NCBI RefSeq assembly: GCF_047200635.1
Contig: NZ_JBJZOI010000012.1
Location: 124,001-188,000 of the forward strand
Length of the DNA: 64,000 bases
From: Saccharopolyspora_C sp047200635
GTDB lineage: Bacteria > Actinomycetota > Actinomycetes > Mycobacteriales > Pseudonocardiaceae
Reading direction: 5' to 3'
The notes under the pieces are model-generated. The model was not told the DNA's origin, did no database searches, and was given only the letters and a program-made list of their open reading frames with translations. Made by a program: the position numbers and the translations under genes. This document shows, one piece after another, positions 33,517 to 42,493 of the stretch (position 1 is the first letter of the stretch; every line of letters starts with the position of its first letter).

Positions 33517-34470
33517 CTAGCTGATAGAAAGCGCGATACCGTCGAGGATGTCGTGCTCCGAGACGCACATCACGTTGATCCCGGCGCGTTCGTGCAGCTC
33601 GTCGGCGATGACCTTGACGACGAGCGCTCCGCCGCTGATCACGTCAACCCTTCCCGGGTGCATCGAGCCGATCGCGGCGCGTTGTTCATGACTCATCGTC
33701 AACAGGCTCGAAGTCGTTTCTCGCAGCACTTTCTGGGATAAACGGGAAAGGTGAATTGCAGCCGGGTCGTAATCCGGCAAGTCCTGCGCCACGGCCGACA
33801 GCGTGGTGGCGGTACCGGCCACGGCCACCCAGGTGCGAGCTCCGGAGGCGTCGACCGCGGCGAACGCCTCGTCCAGGATGCCGCGGGCGACCCGCTCGGC
33901 CTCGGCGGCCTCCTCCGCCGACGGCGGATCGGCGCGCAGGCAGCGCTCGGTGAGCCGGACGCAGCCGATGTCGGCGGAGAAGGCGGCATCGATCTCGGCG
34001 GTGGCGCCGTCCCAGCGGCCGACCACGAGCTCGGTGGAGCCGCCGCCGACGTCGCTGACCACGAACGGCCCGTCCGCGGGGTCGAAGTCGCCGACGGCGC
34101 CGATGAAGGACAACCGCGCCTCCTCGTCCCCGGTGATCACCTCGGCGTCCACGCCGAGCACTTCCCGCACCATCGCGAAGAAGTCCTCCCGGTTGGCGGC
34201 GTCGCGGGTGGCCGAGGTCGCGACCATCCGGACCCGCTCGACCCCCTTGCGCCGGGCGATCGCCGCGTAGTCCACGAGCGCCGCGCGAGTGCGCTCCAGC
34301 GCCTCCGGCGCGAGCCGCCCGGTGGCGTCAACGCCCTGGCCGAGCCGGACCACCCGCATCTCGCGGTGCACGTCGCGCAGGTCGCGGACACCATCGCTGC
34401 TCGTGGTCACGTCGGCCACCAGCAGCCGGATCGAGTTCGTTCCGCAGTCGATCGCGGCCACCCGGGACAT
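33517..34470 (-). CDS. ppx: Exopolyphosphatase / ppGpp phosphohydrolase family protein
   Basis: This 317-residue ASKHA-fold enzyme hydrolyses polyphosphate or pppGpp. The P-loop-like start AAIDCGTNSIRLLVADV and the second phosphate motif FVVSDVGGGSTELVVG are present, with catalytic Glu in the VITGDEEARLSFIGAV region. Its ATG at 34470 has GAGGAGGGG upstream. In actinobacteria it normally follows eno-ftsB-DUF501; here AidB and a lytic transglycosylase are interposed. The stretch 33690-33780 is much poorer in GC than the rest and contains a TTA codon at 33741-33739 (Leu in HLSRLSQKVL). Confidence 0.93.
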   Translation of the reverse strand: MSRVAAIDCGTNSIRLLVADVTTSSDGVRDLRDVHREMRVVRLGQGVDATGRLAPEALERTRAALVDYAAIARRKGVERVRMVATSATRDAANREDFFAMVREVLGVDAEVITGDEEARLSFIGAVGDFDPADGPFVVSDVGGGSTELVVGRWDGATAEIDAAFSADIGCVRLTERCLRADPPSAEEAAEAERVARGILDEAFAAVDASGARTWVAVAGTATTLSAVAQDLPDYDPAAIHLSRLSQKVLRETTSSLLTMSHEQRAAIGSMHPGRVDVISGGALVVKVIADELHERAGINVMCVSEHDILDGIALSIS

Positions 34471-34689
34471 GGCCCCTCCTCGCAGTGCTCGGTGCTCCGG
34501 GGCCGCGCCGGCGCCCCCGTCCTTGATCGACGACCACGCTAGCCGTTGAGCGGGACCGGCGGGAGCGGACTCACCGGCGGCGTGTCGGCCCAGGACACCG
34601 AGAGCGGCGGACCGGCGCCCGCGACCTCGGGCGCCGTCGGCCCGCCGGAGCAGCGCTCTCACCCGATCGAATGATCAACGGGTCGGTGC

Positions 34690-36480
34690 TCACGAGGCGG
34701 GGCGGTACTCCGCCGGAACCTCGCAGGGGGTCAGCGGGCCATGCGTCGCGGCCCCCACGAGCACCACGTCGCCGGGCAGCACCGCGTGCGGGTCACCGCT
34801 ACCGGGTCCGGGCCGGGCACCGGCTGCCGCTGCCTGCTCGCGTGGGACGAAGCGGCCCTCGTCGAGGACGGTGCTCTCGCACGGCGGCGCGGGCTCGGCG
34901 ACGGCTTCGGAGGAACTCGTCGCGGAGTCGCCCGACCCGGCGGAGGTTCCCGGCTGGGCGGAGGCGCCGCCACCGGTGGCGGCGCCCGGGGCGCTGGTCC
35001 CGGCGGAGGGCTCGGGCAGCGGCGAGAGGTCGATCGGCGGGAGGCCCCCGCTGGAGGGGCCGGGCGTCGAGGATCCCGGTGCCGATGTGCCGGGCGTCGA
35101 GGATCCCGGTGCCGATGTGCCGGGCGTCGAGGATCCCGGTGCCGATGTGCTGGGCGTCGAGGTGCCGGGCGTCGAGGTGCCGGGCCGCCCGGAGGACTCG
35201 GGCTGCCCGGAAGGCTCGGGTTGGCCGGAAGGCTGGGGCTGCCCGGAGGTCTCGGGCTGGCCGGGGGGTTTCAGCTCGCCGGCCCCGGGCGGCGCGGAGG
35301 ACTCCGGAGGTACGGGCGCGGAAGTCGGCGGTGTCGTCGCGCTCGGGTCCTCGGTACCGGGTTCCTCGGTACCGGGTTCCTCGGTACCGGTTTCCGCGGT
35401 ACCGGTTTCCTCGGTACCGGGCGGGCGCTCGGCACCGCTGGGCGCGGCCCCGCCCGGTTCGGGCGGCCCGCCCTCCGGTTTCCCAGCCGGGGGATGCTCC
35501 CCCGGGACTCCGCTGTCCTGCGGCACGTCCTCACCCGGTGACCGGCCGCCGTCCGGCAGCGCCGCCGCGGGCGGCGCGCCCGGATCGGTGATCTGCTCGG
35601 TCGGCAGCGCCGCGGGCAGCCTGCTCCCGGCCAGCACGTCGTGGTCGCGCGACTCGGGCAGCGGCTCCAGCGGAAGCGGGAAGGCCCCGTCCGCGTAGGC
35701 CCGCGCCCAGCGCAGCACCGACCGCACGTAGTCGTCGGAGTGGTTGTAGCGGAACACGGCCTCCGCGAGCGCGCGCGGTTCTCGCAGGTCCCCACCGCCT
35801 TCGCAGAGGTAGGCGCCCGCGGTGGCCACCGCGTCGTGCACGTTGTGCGGGCTGAGCTCCCCGTCGTCGTTGCCGTCGATGGCGTACTCGTTCCAGGTCC
35901 GCGGGATGAACTGCATGGCCCCGACCGCCCGGTCCCACACGGGATCACCGTCCAGGCTGCCGCCGTCGGTGTCCGGGATCGCGGCGACCCCGGGGCTCCC
36001 GTCCAGCCGGGGCCCGAGGATGGCCGGAACCGTGGTGCCGCTGACGTCGACGCGCCCGCCGCGCGCGTGCCCGGACTCGATGCGGCCGATGGAGGCGAGC
36101 ACCGACCAGTGCACCCCGCAGCCCGGGTAGCTGGTGGCGAGCCGGTCGGCGGCACCGACGTAGGCGGCCATCATCGGCTCCGGGATGTCCAGCCGCCCTC
36201 GGGGCGAGTCGTCGACCGGCTCGGGCGCGCGCTGCGGCCGCCCGGCGAAGTCCAGCAGCTCGGGGCTGGGCCCCTCGCTCTGCGGGAGGTGGCCGCTGGC
36301 GCCGTGGACCCCGCCGTCCGGGGAGGAGTCGGCGCGGCCGTCGCGCACGGTCGGCGGCGGCAGCGAGAGCAGCGCGCTGGAGGCGGCGACGAGGAGCAGC
36401 GTGGGGGTCAGCGCGGTGGCGGCGCGCCACCGCCGCCGGTTGCGGCGACGTGCGGCGGGACGGGTGATGCGAGCTGCCAC
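34690..36480 (-). CDS. Lytic transglycosylase with long repetitive C-terminal tail
   Basis: This 596-residue wall enzyme cleaves peptidoglycan glycan strands to anhydro products. A basic N-terminus and one membrane segment (about 18-42) precede the catalytic domain (about 98-275). The likely catalytic Glu135 lies in ASIGRIESGHARGG, followed by DTDGGSLDGDPVWDRAVGAM and AIDGNDDGELSPHNVHDA. Residues about 330-530 are low complexity, with TEEPG-type and STPGTSAPGS repeats, probably spanning the wall. The C-terminus has two Cys and ends CEVPAEYRPAS. The catalytic domain is shared with the two proteins at 41520 and 42494. The GTG start has only a weak ribosome-binding site. Confidence 0.85.
   Translation of the reverse strand: MAARITRPAARRRNRRRWRAATALTPTLLLVAASSALLSLPPPTVRDGRADSSPDGGVHGASGHLPQSEGPSPELLDFAGRPQRAPEPVDDSPRGRLDIPEPMMAAYVGAADRLATSYPGCGVHWSVLASIGRIESGHARGGRVDVSGTTVPAILGPRLDGSPGVAAIPDTDGGSLDGDPVWDRAVGAMQFIPRTWNEYAIDGNDDGELSPHNVHDAVATAGAYLCEGGGDLREPRALAEAVFRYNHSDDYVRSVLRWARAYADGAFPLPLEPLPESRDHDVLAGSRLPAALPTEQITDPGAPPAAALPDGGRSPGEDVPQDSGVPGEHPPAGKPEGGPPEPGGAAPSGAERPPGTEETGTAETGTEEPGTEEPGTEDPSATTPPTSAPVPPESSAPPGAGELKPPGQPETSGQPQPSGQPEPSGQPESSGRPGTSTPGTSTPSTSAPGSSTPGTSAPGSSTPGTSAPGSSTPGPSSGGLPPIDLSPLPEPSAGTSAPGAATGGGASAQPGTSAGSGDSATSSSEAVAEPAPPCESTVLDEGRFVPREQAAAAGARPGPGSGDPHAVLPGDVVLVGAATHGPLTPCEVPAEYRPAS
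35061..35150. repeat. Three perfect 30-bp tandem repeats in the transglycosylase gene
   Basis: Units at 35061-35090, 35091-35120 and 35121-35150 are identical, with a partial fourth and two shorter 15-bp copies to 35181. They encode STPGTSAPGS repeats. Identical DNA rather than just identical protein implies recent slippage. Confidence 0.9.
35351..35420. repeat. 15-bp tandem repeats in the transglycosylase gene
   Basis: About four and a half copies of TCGGTACCGGGTTCC (with G/T variation) occur in frame, each holding a GGTACC palindrome. They encode TEEPG, TAETG and TEETG units. Confidence 0.9.
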
Positions 36481-36730
36481 GGTGCCCCCACGTGATCATC
36501 CGCGTTCGGGCCGCCTCCGGCCCTTGCTGGATCCGCCACCACCGTGACACGAAGACGGGACCGGCGACTCTCGCGCTCACTCCATCGAGTGCTGTTATTA
36601 GCCGCTTCGATCATGGAACGTGATCGATCCTCCCGCATCGCCCCGCTGATCCCACGAAGGAGTGGATCTCAGCCGCAGGAGTGCGCGCGCGGGGTTACTC
36701 AGCGGTAGGTCCGTGCTCTACCCTCCGCCC

Positions 36731-38395
36731 ATGATGCTCAGCGACGAGCCTCCGCCCGACGCGGCCGGCGCCCCGGACGCCGAGCGCTGGTCCACCCACC
36801 GGGTGCGCAACCAACCGCCGCCGCTGGACGGGTTCGACCCGCTGGACTGCGATCCCGCGCTGCGCGCGGCCGTGACCCGCTACGCCGGCGCGGCGGCGGC
36901 CGAGGAGCTGCGGCCGCTCGCGCGGGAGGCGGGCTCCGCGACCGCGCGGGAGCACGCCCGCGCGGCGAACGACAACCCGCCCGCGCTGCGCACCCACGAC
37001 CGCTGGGGCCACCGGATCGACGAGGTCGAGTTCCACCCGTCCTGGCACTGGCTGATGGACCGCGCGGTCGGCCACGGCCTGCACGCCGCGCCGTGGCGGC
37101 CGGAGGCGGGGCCGGACGCGCACGTGCGCCGGGCCGCGGGCTTCTACCTCTGGTCGCAGGCCGAGGCCGGGCACGGGTGCCCGATCTCGATGACCTTCGC
37201 CTCGGTGCCCGCGCTGCGGTGCTCCCCCGCGCTGGCCCAGCAGTACCTGCCGGGCCTGACCTCGGGGACCTACGACTTCGGGCCGCGTCCCCCGGGGAGC
37301 AAGGCCGGGCTGCTGGCGGGCATGTCGATGACCGAGAAGCAGGGCGGATCGGACGTGCGCGCGGGCAGCACCACCGCCGAACCGCTGGCCGACGGCAGCT
37401 TCCGGCTCACCGGGCACAAGTGGTTCACCTCGGCGCCGATGAACGACGTGTTCCTGACCCTGGCGCGGTCCCCCGGCGGGCTGAGCTGCTTCCTGCTGCC
37501 CCGGGTGCTGCCGGACGGCAGCCGGAACGAGATCCACCTGCAGCGGCTCAAGGACAAGCTCGGCAACAAGTCCAACGCCTCCGCTGAGCTGGAGTACACC
37601 GGCGCGCTCGGGCACCTCGTCGGCGAGGAGGGCCGCGGGGTGCGCCACATCATCGAGATGGTGTCGATGACCAGGCTGGACTGCGTGCTCGGATCGGCCG
37701 CGAACGTGCGGATCGCGCTGTCGGAGGCCGCGCACCACGTGCACCACCGCAGCGCGTTCGGCGGGCCGCTCTCCGACGCCCCGCTGATGCGGGCGGTGCT
37801 GGCCGACCTGGCGCTGGAGTCGGAGGCGGCGACGGCGCTGGCGCTGCGGCTGGCGGCCGCGCTGGACGCGGGCGAGCGCGAACTGCTGCGGTTGCTGCTG
37901 CCCGCCGCGAAGTTCCACGTGTGCAAGCGGGCGTCGACCGCGGTGGCCGAGGCCCTGGAGTGCCTCGGCGGCAACGGCTACGTCGAGGAGTCCGGGCTGC
38001 CCCGGCTCTACCGGGAAGCGCCGCTGATGTCGATCTGGGAGGGCTCCGGCAACGTGACCGCGCTGGACCTGCTGCGCGGCCTGCGGCGGGAGCCGGACTC
38101 CGCCCCGGCGCTGCTGGACGAGCTCGACACCGCCCGGGGCGCCGACCCCCGCTACGACGCCGCGCTGGTGCGGCTGCGCGGGGAGCTCGCCGACCCGAGC
38201 CCGGTGCGGGCCAGGCTGCTGGCCGAGCTGATCGCGCTGACCGCGCAGGCCTCGCTGCTGCTGCGGGACGCACCGGGCGAGGTGGCGGACGCCTTCATCG
38301 GGACTCGGCTGGAGCCCGGCTCGGGACGCTCCTTCGGCACCGCGCCGGAGGCCCTCGGCGGACCGCTGCTGGAACGGATCGCGCCGCGGGCCTGA
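36731..38395 (+). CDS. AidB-like acyl-CoA dehydrogenase
   Basis: This 554-residue flavoprotein resembles AidB of the alkylation response. The family opening STHRVRNQPPPLDGFDPLD is present. The flavin and substrate-binding loop reads MSMTEKQGGSDVRAG, followed by LTGHKWFTSAPMNDVFL and, near the C-terminus, LECLGGNGYVEESGLPRLYR and SIWEGSGNV. Neither ATG (36731 or 36734) has a good ribosome-binding site; an upstream GTG at 36662 is possible. It lies on the opposite strand to the flanking ppx/transglycosylase and eno-ftsB-DUF501 genes. Confidence 0.88.
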   Translation: MMLSDEPPPDAAGAPDAERWSTHRVRNQPPPLDGFDPLDCDPALRAAVTRYAGAAAAEELRPLAREAGSATAREHARAANDNPPALRTHDRWGHRIDEVEFHPSWHWLMDRAVGHGLHAAPWRPEAGPDAHVRRAAGFYLWSQAEAGHGCPISMTFASVPALRCSPALAQQYLPGLTSGTYDFGPRPPGSKAGLLAGMSMTEKQGGSDVRAGSTTAEPLADGSFRLTGHKWFTSAPMNDVFLTLARSPGGLSCFLLPRVLPDGSRNEIHLQRLKDKLGNKSNASAELEYTGALGHLVGEEGRGVRHIIEMVSMTRLDCVLGSAANVRIALSEAAHHVHHRSAFGGPLSDAPLMRAVLADLALESEAATALALRLAAALDAGERELLRLLLPAAKFHVCKRASTAVAEALECLGGNGYVEESGLPRLYREAPLMSIWEGSGNVTALDLLRGLRREPDSAPALLDELDTARGADPRYDAALVRLRGELADPSPVRARLLAELIALTAQASLLLRDAPGEVADAFIGTRLEPGSGRSFGTAPEALGGPLLERIAPRA

Positions 38396-38407
38396 GCGGC
38401 CGGTCGA

Positions 38408-38896
38408 TCAGGACGGCAGGTCCGCAGGCCAGCGCTGCCCGATGATCTCCAGCGCCTCGTCGCCGAACGGGTTCACCCCGGGGCCCTTCGCGAGCGAGTG
38501 CGCGACGTGGACGTGCAGGCACTTCACCCGGTCCGGCATTCCGCCCGCGCTGACGCGGGTGCCGAGGGATTCGATCGCGTCCCGCTCGGCCAGGTACGAC
38601 TCGTGGGCCCGCGCGTAGCGCTCGGCGAGTTCGGGCTCCTCGGCGAGCCGGTCCTGCATCTCCCGCATCAGGCCCTCGGCCTCCAGCGTGGAGCAGTGCG
38701 CCGTCAGCTTCGGCGACGTCAGGTAGTACAGGGTCGGGAACGGCGTGCCGTCCTCCAGCCGCGGGTTGGTCTGCACGACCGCGGGCTCGCCTGCCGCGTC
38801 GCGGGCCGCGACGGCGCGCAGGCCGCGCGGGGGCCTGCCCAGCTGGCGGGCGATGCTGTCCCGGTCGCTCTCGGCGACCGTCGAGGTATTGATCAC
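38408..38896 (-). CDS. DUF501 family protein
   Basis: This 162-residue soluble protein has the DUF501 pattern: VQTNPRLEDGTPFPTLYYLT, GLMREMQDRLA and PDRVKCLHVHVAHSLAKG, with conserved Cys and His near residue 132. Its function is unknown, but it almost always follows the ftsB-like gene and precedes ppx in actinobacteria. It starts with GTG one base after the ftsB stop, so the two are co-translated. Confidence 0.92.
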   Translation of the reverse strand: MINTSTVAESDRDSIARQLGRPPRGLRAVAARDAAGEPAVVQTNPRLEDGTPFPTLYYLTSPKLTAHCSTLEAEGLMREMQDRLAEEPELAERYARAHESYLAERDAIESLGTRVSAGGMPDRVKCLHVHVAHSLAKGPGVNPFGDEALEIIGQRWPADLPS

Positions 38897-38897
38897 G

Positions 38898-39452
38898 TCA
38901 GTTCCCTGTCAACGACTTCCACAGATCCGAATACCACGCGCCGCCCTCCTCGGGCGCCGGCGCCGTCGGCGGCGCCATCGGCTGTCCGGGCAGCTCGACG
39001 ACGTACGGCGTCTCACCCGGGCGCACGTACCCCAGCCGGGAGCGGGCCTCGGCCTCCACCCGCTCCGGGTCCGAGAGCTGCACCTTGCGCAGCTCCAGCT
39101 CCCGCACCTGCTGGGTGAGCTCCGTCCGCTGCTCCTCCTGCGCGGCGAGCTCGTCGCGCTGGGTGAGGTAGGTGCGCAGCGGCACCGACACGCTCAGCGC
39201 CATCGCGCACAGCAGCAGCGCCAGCAGCGCCGCCCGCCGGGTCGAGGAGAGCTTGAACGCGCCCGCGGTCTCCGACCGGGTCTTCGGGCGCGGCCGGGAA
39301 CCCGATGGGGCTCCCGGCCGCGTCCCGGACCGCTTCGCGGGGGCTTGCGCCTCGGAACGGCGCCGCGCGCCGCTCCCGCGCGCCGCGGAGGTCGCGCCCC
39401 CGCGGCGGCGCTGCTGTCGATCAGAAGATCGCCCGCTCGGCATCGTCCGCAC
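38898..39452 (-). CDS. ftsB: Septum formation initiator (FtsB/DivIC family)
   Basis: This 184-residue bitopic division protein has a long basic, Ser/Arg-rich cytoplasmic N-terminus (about 1-70) and one membrane helix (AALLALLLCAMALSVSV). A coiled coil follows (TQRDELAAQEEQRTELTQQV), then the conserved SDPERVEAEARSRLGYVRPGE. A Pro-rich tail ends it. FtsB-type proteins join FtsL and FtsQ in the divisome. The gene lies 47 bases after eno. Starts at 39452 (GTG) or 39443 (ATG) are both possible. Confidence 0.92.
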   Translation of the reverse strand: MRTMPSGRSSDRQQRRRGGATSAARGSGARRRSEAQAPAKRSGTRPGAPSGSRPRPKTRSETAGAFKLSSTRRAALLALLLCAMALSVSVPLRTYLTQRDELAAQEEQRTELTQQVRELELRKVQLSDPERVEAEARSRLGYVRPGETPYVVELPGQPMAPPTAPAPEEGGAWYSDLWKSLTGN

Positions 39453-39499
39453 CTGTCGTCGTGGTCACCCGGCCGCGTGGACCGCTGGCGACCAGGATG

Positions 39500-40786
39500 T
39501 CACGCCTCCGGGTTGAGCCGCGGGAACGCCAGCTCACCCGCATAGCGGGCGGCGTCTCCGAGGGCCTCCTCGATGCGCAGCAGCTGGTTGTACTTCGCGA
39601 CCCGCTCGCTGCGCGCCGGTGCGCCGGTCTTGATCTGGCCGCAGCCGGTGGCCACCGCGAGGTCGGCGATCGTGGTGTCCTCGGTCTCGCCGGAGCGGTG
39701 GCTCATCATGCTCTTGTAGCCGCAGGAGGTGGCCAGGCTGACCGCGTCCAGCGTCTCGGAGAGCGTGCCGATCTGGTTCACCTTGACCAGCAGGGCGTTG
39801 GCCGCGCGGCGGTTGATGCCCTCCTCCAGGCGCTCCGGGTTGGTGACGAACAGGTCGTCGCCGACCAGCTGGACGCGCTCGCCGAGCTCGCTGGTGAGCT
39901 GCACCCAGCCGTCCCAGTCGTCCTCGCCCAGCGGGTCCTCGATGGACACCAGCGGGTAGTTGTCGAGCAGCTCGGTGTAGTAGCCGGTCATCTGCTCGGC
40001 GCTGCGCTTGGCCTTCTCGAAGGTGTAGGCGCCGTCCGCGAAGAACTCGGTGGCGGCCACGTCCAGCGCGAGCACGATGTCGGTGCCCAGCTTGAACCCG
40101 GCCTTGTCCACGGCCACCGCGATGAGGTCGAGGGCCTCGCGGTTGTTGGCCAGATCGGGGGCGAAGCCGCCCTCGTCACCCAGGCCGGTGGCCAGGCCCT
40201 TGGCCTTCAGCACCGACTTCAGCGCGTGGTACGTCTCCGCGCCCCAGCGCAGCGCGTCGGAGAACGAGTCAGCGCCGACCGGAGCGATCATGAACTCCTG
40301 GACGTCCACGCCGGTGTCGGCGTGGGCACCGCCGTTGAGGATGTTCATCATCGGCACCGGAAGCACGTGCGCGTTCGGGCCGCCGACGTAGCGGAACAGC
40401 TCCAGGCCGGCGGAGTCCGCGGCGGCCTTGGCCACCGCGAGCGAGACGCCGAGGATCGCGTTGGCGCCGAGCCGGGACTTGCCGGGGGTGCCGTCGAGGT
40501 CGACCAGCTTCTGGTCCACCACGCGCTGCTCGGTCGCGTCGAGGCCGGCGAGCTCCGGGGCGATCTCGTCGAGAACGCCCTCCACGGCCTTCTCCACGCC
40601 CTTCCCGCCGTAGCGCTCGGCGTCGCCGTCCCGCAGCTCGACCGCCTCGTGCTCACCGGTGGAAGCGCCCGAGGGAACGGCGGCGCGGGCCAGCGTGCCG
40701 TCTTCCAGTGCCACTTCGACCTCGACGGTGGGGTTGCCGCGCGAGTCCAGGATCTCGCGGGCACCGACCTGCTCGATGATCGCCAC
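39500..40786 (-). CDS. eno: Enolase
   Basis: This 428-residue glycolytic enzyme converts 2-phosphoglycerate to phosphoenolpyruvate. It begins AIIEQVGAREILDSRGNPTV. Mg-binding and catalytic motifs include LALDVAATEFF (Asp), SIEDPLGEDDWDGW, LVKVNQIGTLSETLDA (catalytic Lys) and MSHRSGETEDTTIADLAV. The GTG start at 40786 has AAGGAG five bases upstream. It heads the eno-ftsB-DUF501 operon. Confidence 0.98.
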   Translation of the reverse strand: MAIIEQVGAREILDSRGNPTVEVEVALEDGTLARAAVPSGASTGEHEAVELRDGDAERYGGKGVEKAVEGVLDEIAPELAGLDATEQRVVDQKLVDLDGTPGKSRLGANAILGVSLAVAKAAADSAGLELFRYVGGPNAHVLPVPMMNILNGGAHADTGVDVQEFMIAPVGADSFSDALRWGAETYHALKSVLKAKGLATGLGDEGGFAPDLANNREALDLIAVAVDKAGFKLGTDIVLALDVAATEFFADGAYTFEKAKRSAEQMTGYYTELLDNYPLVSIEDPLGEDDWDGWVQLTSELGERVQLVGDDLFVTNPERLEEGINRRAANALLVKVNQIGTLSETLDAVSLATSCGYKSMMSHRSGETEDTTIADLAVATGCGQIKTGAPARSERVAKYNQLLRIEEALGDAARYAGELAFPRLNPEA

Positions 40787-41063
40787 GTGTGCTCCTTACC
40801 AGGGTTTGAGGTATGGGCGGCTCGCCCGGCTCGCCCGTGCGCGCGAGCGGGCGCCGATCGCCCCACGACCGTCCCCGACCCTATCGGTGGGCGCGCCGCC
40901 GGTGCGGCCGACTTCGCCCACGCCACACCGCGCCGACGCCCCGGCGCGGGCCGAGATCGTCCGGGTGACCACGCGCGGTGATCGCGGAGGGCCGGGACGG
41001 TCTCCATCAACATCCGCTCGGCCCTCGAGGAACAGCGGGTCCGGCACGTACCGTTGGGCGGTC

Positions 41064-41441
41064 ATGAGCACCGATGGCACCGTCGAAGCGTTCCGCCGGG
41101 CGGAGAGCCTGGTCGCCCAGCGACGCCCCTGGGAAGCCCTCCGCGCCCTGCAACCCGTCCTCGACATCGCCGAGGACAAGCCCTCCGTGCAGCTCCTGCT
41201 CGGACGGGCCTACCTGTTCTCCGCCCAGTTCCGGCGGGCCGAGCGCGCCTTCCTGCGGGTGCTCGAACTCGACCCGTCCGATCACTACGCGCGGCTGGTG
41301 CTCGCCCGCGCCCTGCAACGCCAGGGGCGCCTTCGGGAGGCGCGCAGCCAGGTGAAGATGGCCGCCGCGATGAATCCGGACCCCGCCTACCAGGAAGCGC
41401 TGGGCGAGATCAACGCCCGGCTGGCCCGCCGCGAGGGCTGA
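41064..41441 (+). CDS. Small tetratricopeptide-repeat protein
   Basis: This 125-residue protein consists of about three TPR helices pairs (WEALRALQPVL, YLFSAQFRRAERAFLRVLEL, LARALQRQGRLREARSQVKM). It is soluble and probably binds a partner protein; the partner is unknown. The ATG at 41064 is preceded by a GGGCGG stretch. It lies alone on the plus strand, convergent with the lytic transglycosylase that follows. Confidence 0.85.
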   Translation: MSTDGTVEAFRRAESLVAQRRPWEALRALQPVLDIAEDKPSVQLLLGRAYLFSAQFRRAERAFLRVLELDPSDHYARLVLARALQRQGRLREARSQVKMAAAMNPDPAYQEALGEINARLARREG

Positions 41442-41519
41442 TCGCCGCTCGAAGGGGTCGAGCGCTCGGAGCGGTCCCCGGCCGCGACGGGGGTTCCCCG
41501 GAGCGGACCGGACGGCCGT

Positions 41520-42335
41520 TCAGCGGCGTCGGCTCGCGGCGCCGGAGTAGCTCTCGGCGATCGCGTAGACCTTCTGCGCGTACTCGACGGAGTTGTTGTA
41601 CGACATCACCGCGCCCCACCAGCCGCCGCCGGTGGTGAGGTCGCGGCCCCCGGCGCACAGGTAGCGCCCGGCGGCCATCGCCGCGTCGTCCAGGTTCTGC
41701 GGGTCGCCGAGCCCGTCGCCGTTCCCGTCGGTGGCCCACTTCCGCCAGGTGGACGGGATGAACTGCATCGGCCCGACCGCGCGGTCGTGGAGGGGGTCGC
41801 CGTCCAGCGCCCCGCCGTCGGTGTCGGCGATCGCCCGCACGCCCGGTGCGCCGTCCAGCGCGATGCCGATGATCGGCTGCGAGGGGAGGGCGTCCTCACC
41901 GAGCACCCGGTCGCCGTAGCGGCCGTGGTTCGACTCGATGCGGCCGATCCCGGCGAGGGTGGCCCAGGAGATCTTGCAGTCGGGCCGGTGCTGACGCATC
42001 GCCAGATCGGCGTTGACGTAGGCGACCAAAGCCCGCGCCGGGACGTCGACGGCGGCGGCGACCTGGTCGGCCCACTCCCGGACGGGATCCTCGCCCTCGG
42101 GCGCGCCCTCCTGCGCGGGCTCTTGGACCAGCGGGGCGGCGGAGCCGGGCAGCACGGGCGCCGGTTCCACGATCGGCTCGGGCGGCGGACCCGCCACCGG
42201 GGCCGCCTCCGGTCGGGTCAGGATCGCTGCCAGCGCGACTGCCGCTCCCATCGCGGCGACGAGGGACAGCGCGATGGCCAGCCGCCCGACCGCGGCAGCT
42301 ACGCCGCGCAGCCGGGGTGCGGGGGGCTCTGTCAC
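41520..42335 (-). CDS. Lytic transglycosylase, membrane-anchored (LpqU-like)
   Basis: This 271-residue protein has an N-terminal membrane helix (about 18-38), a Pro-rich linker and a catalytic domain. The likely catalytic Glu134 is in AGIGRIESNHGRYG, followed by DTDGGALDGDPLHDRAVGPM, DGNGDGLGDPQNLDDAA and YNNSVEYAQKVYA. It cuts peptidoglycan in the cell envelope. The mycobacterial lpqU lies next to eno, mazG and mfd in the same way. It is followed upstream by a close paralogue at 42494, so the two may be tandem duplicates. Confidence 0.88.
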   Translation of the reverse strand: MTEPPAPRLRGVAAAVGRLAIALSLVAAMGAAVALAAILTRPEAAPVAGPPPEPIVEPAPVLPGSAAPLVQEPAQEGAPEGEDPVREWADQVAAAVDVPARALVAYVNADLAMRQHRPDCKISWATLAGIGRIESNHGRYGDRVLGEDALPSQPIIGIALDGAPGVRAIADTDGGALDGDPLHDRAVGPMQFIPSTWRKWATDGNGDGLGDPQNLDDAAMAAGRYLCAGGRDLTTGGGWWGAVMSYNNSVEYAQKVYAIAESYSGAASRRR

Positions 42336-42493
42336 GCGATCAGGCTACTTGCCGGTATCCGGGAGAACTAGGAGCGAACGGGAAAGGACCACCGTTCGGC
42401 CCCGCGGCCCGGGCGACGGGCCCGAGACCGGATCGGGGGCTCCCGTCGCGGTTTCCCGGCGGACCGCGCCCGAGGACGGCCGCCGCGCGGCGA

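Noticed and set aside
35061..35420. Direct repeats that could suggest a CRISPR array
   Set aside because: Units are contiguous without spacers and encode an in-frame protein repeat.
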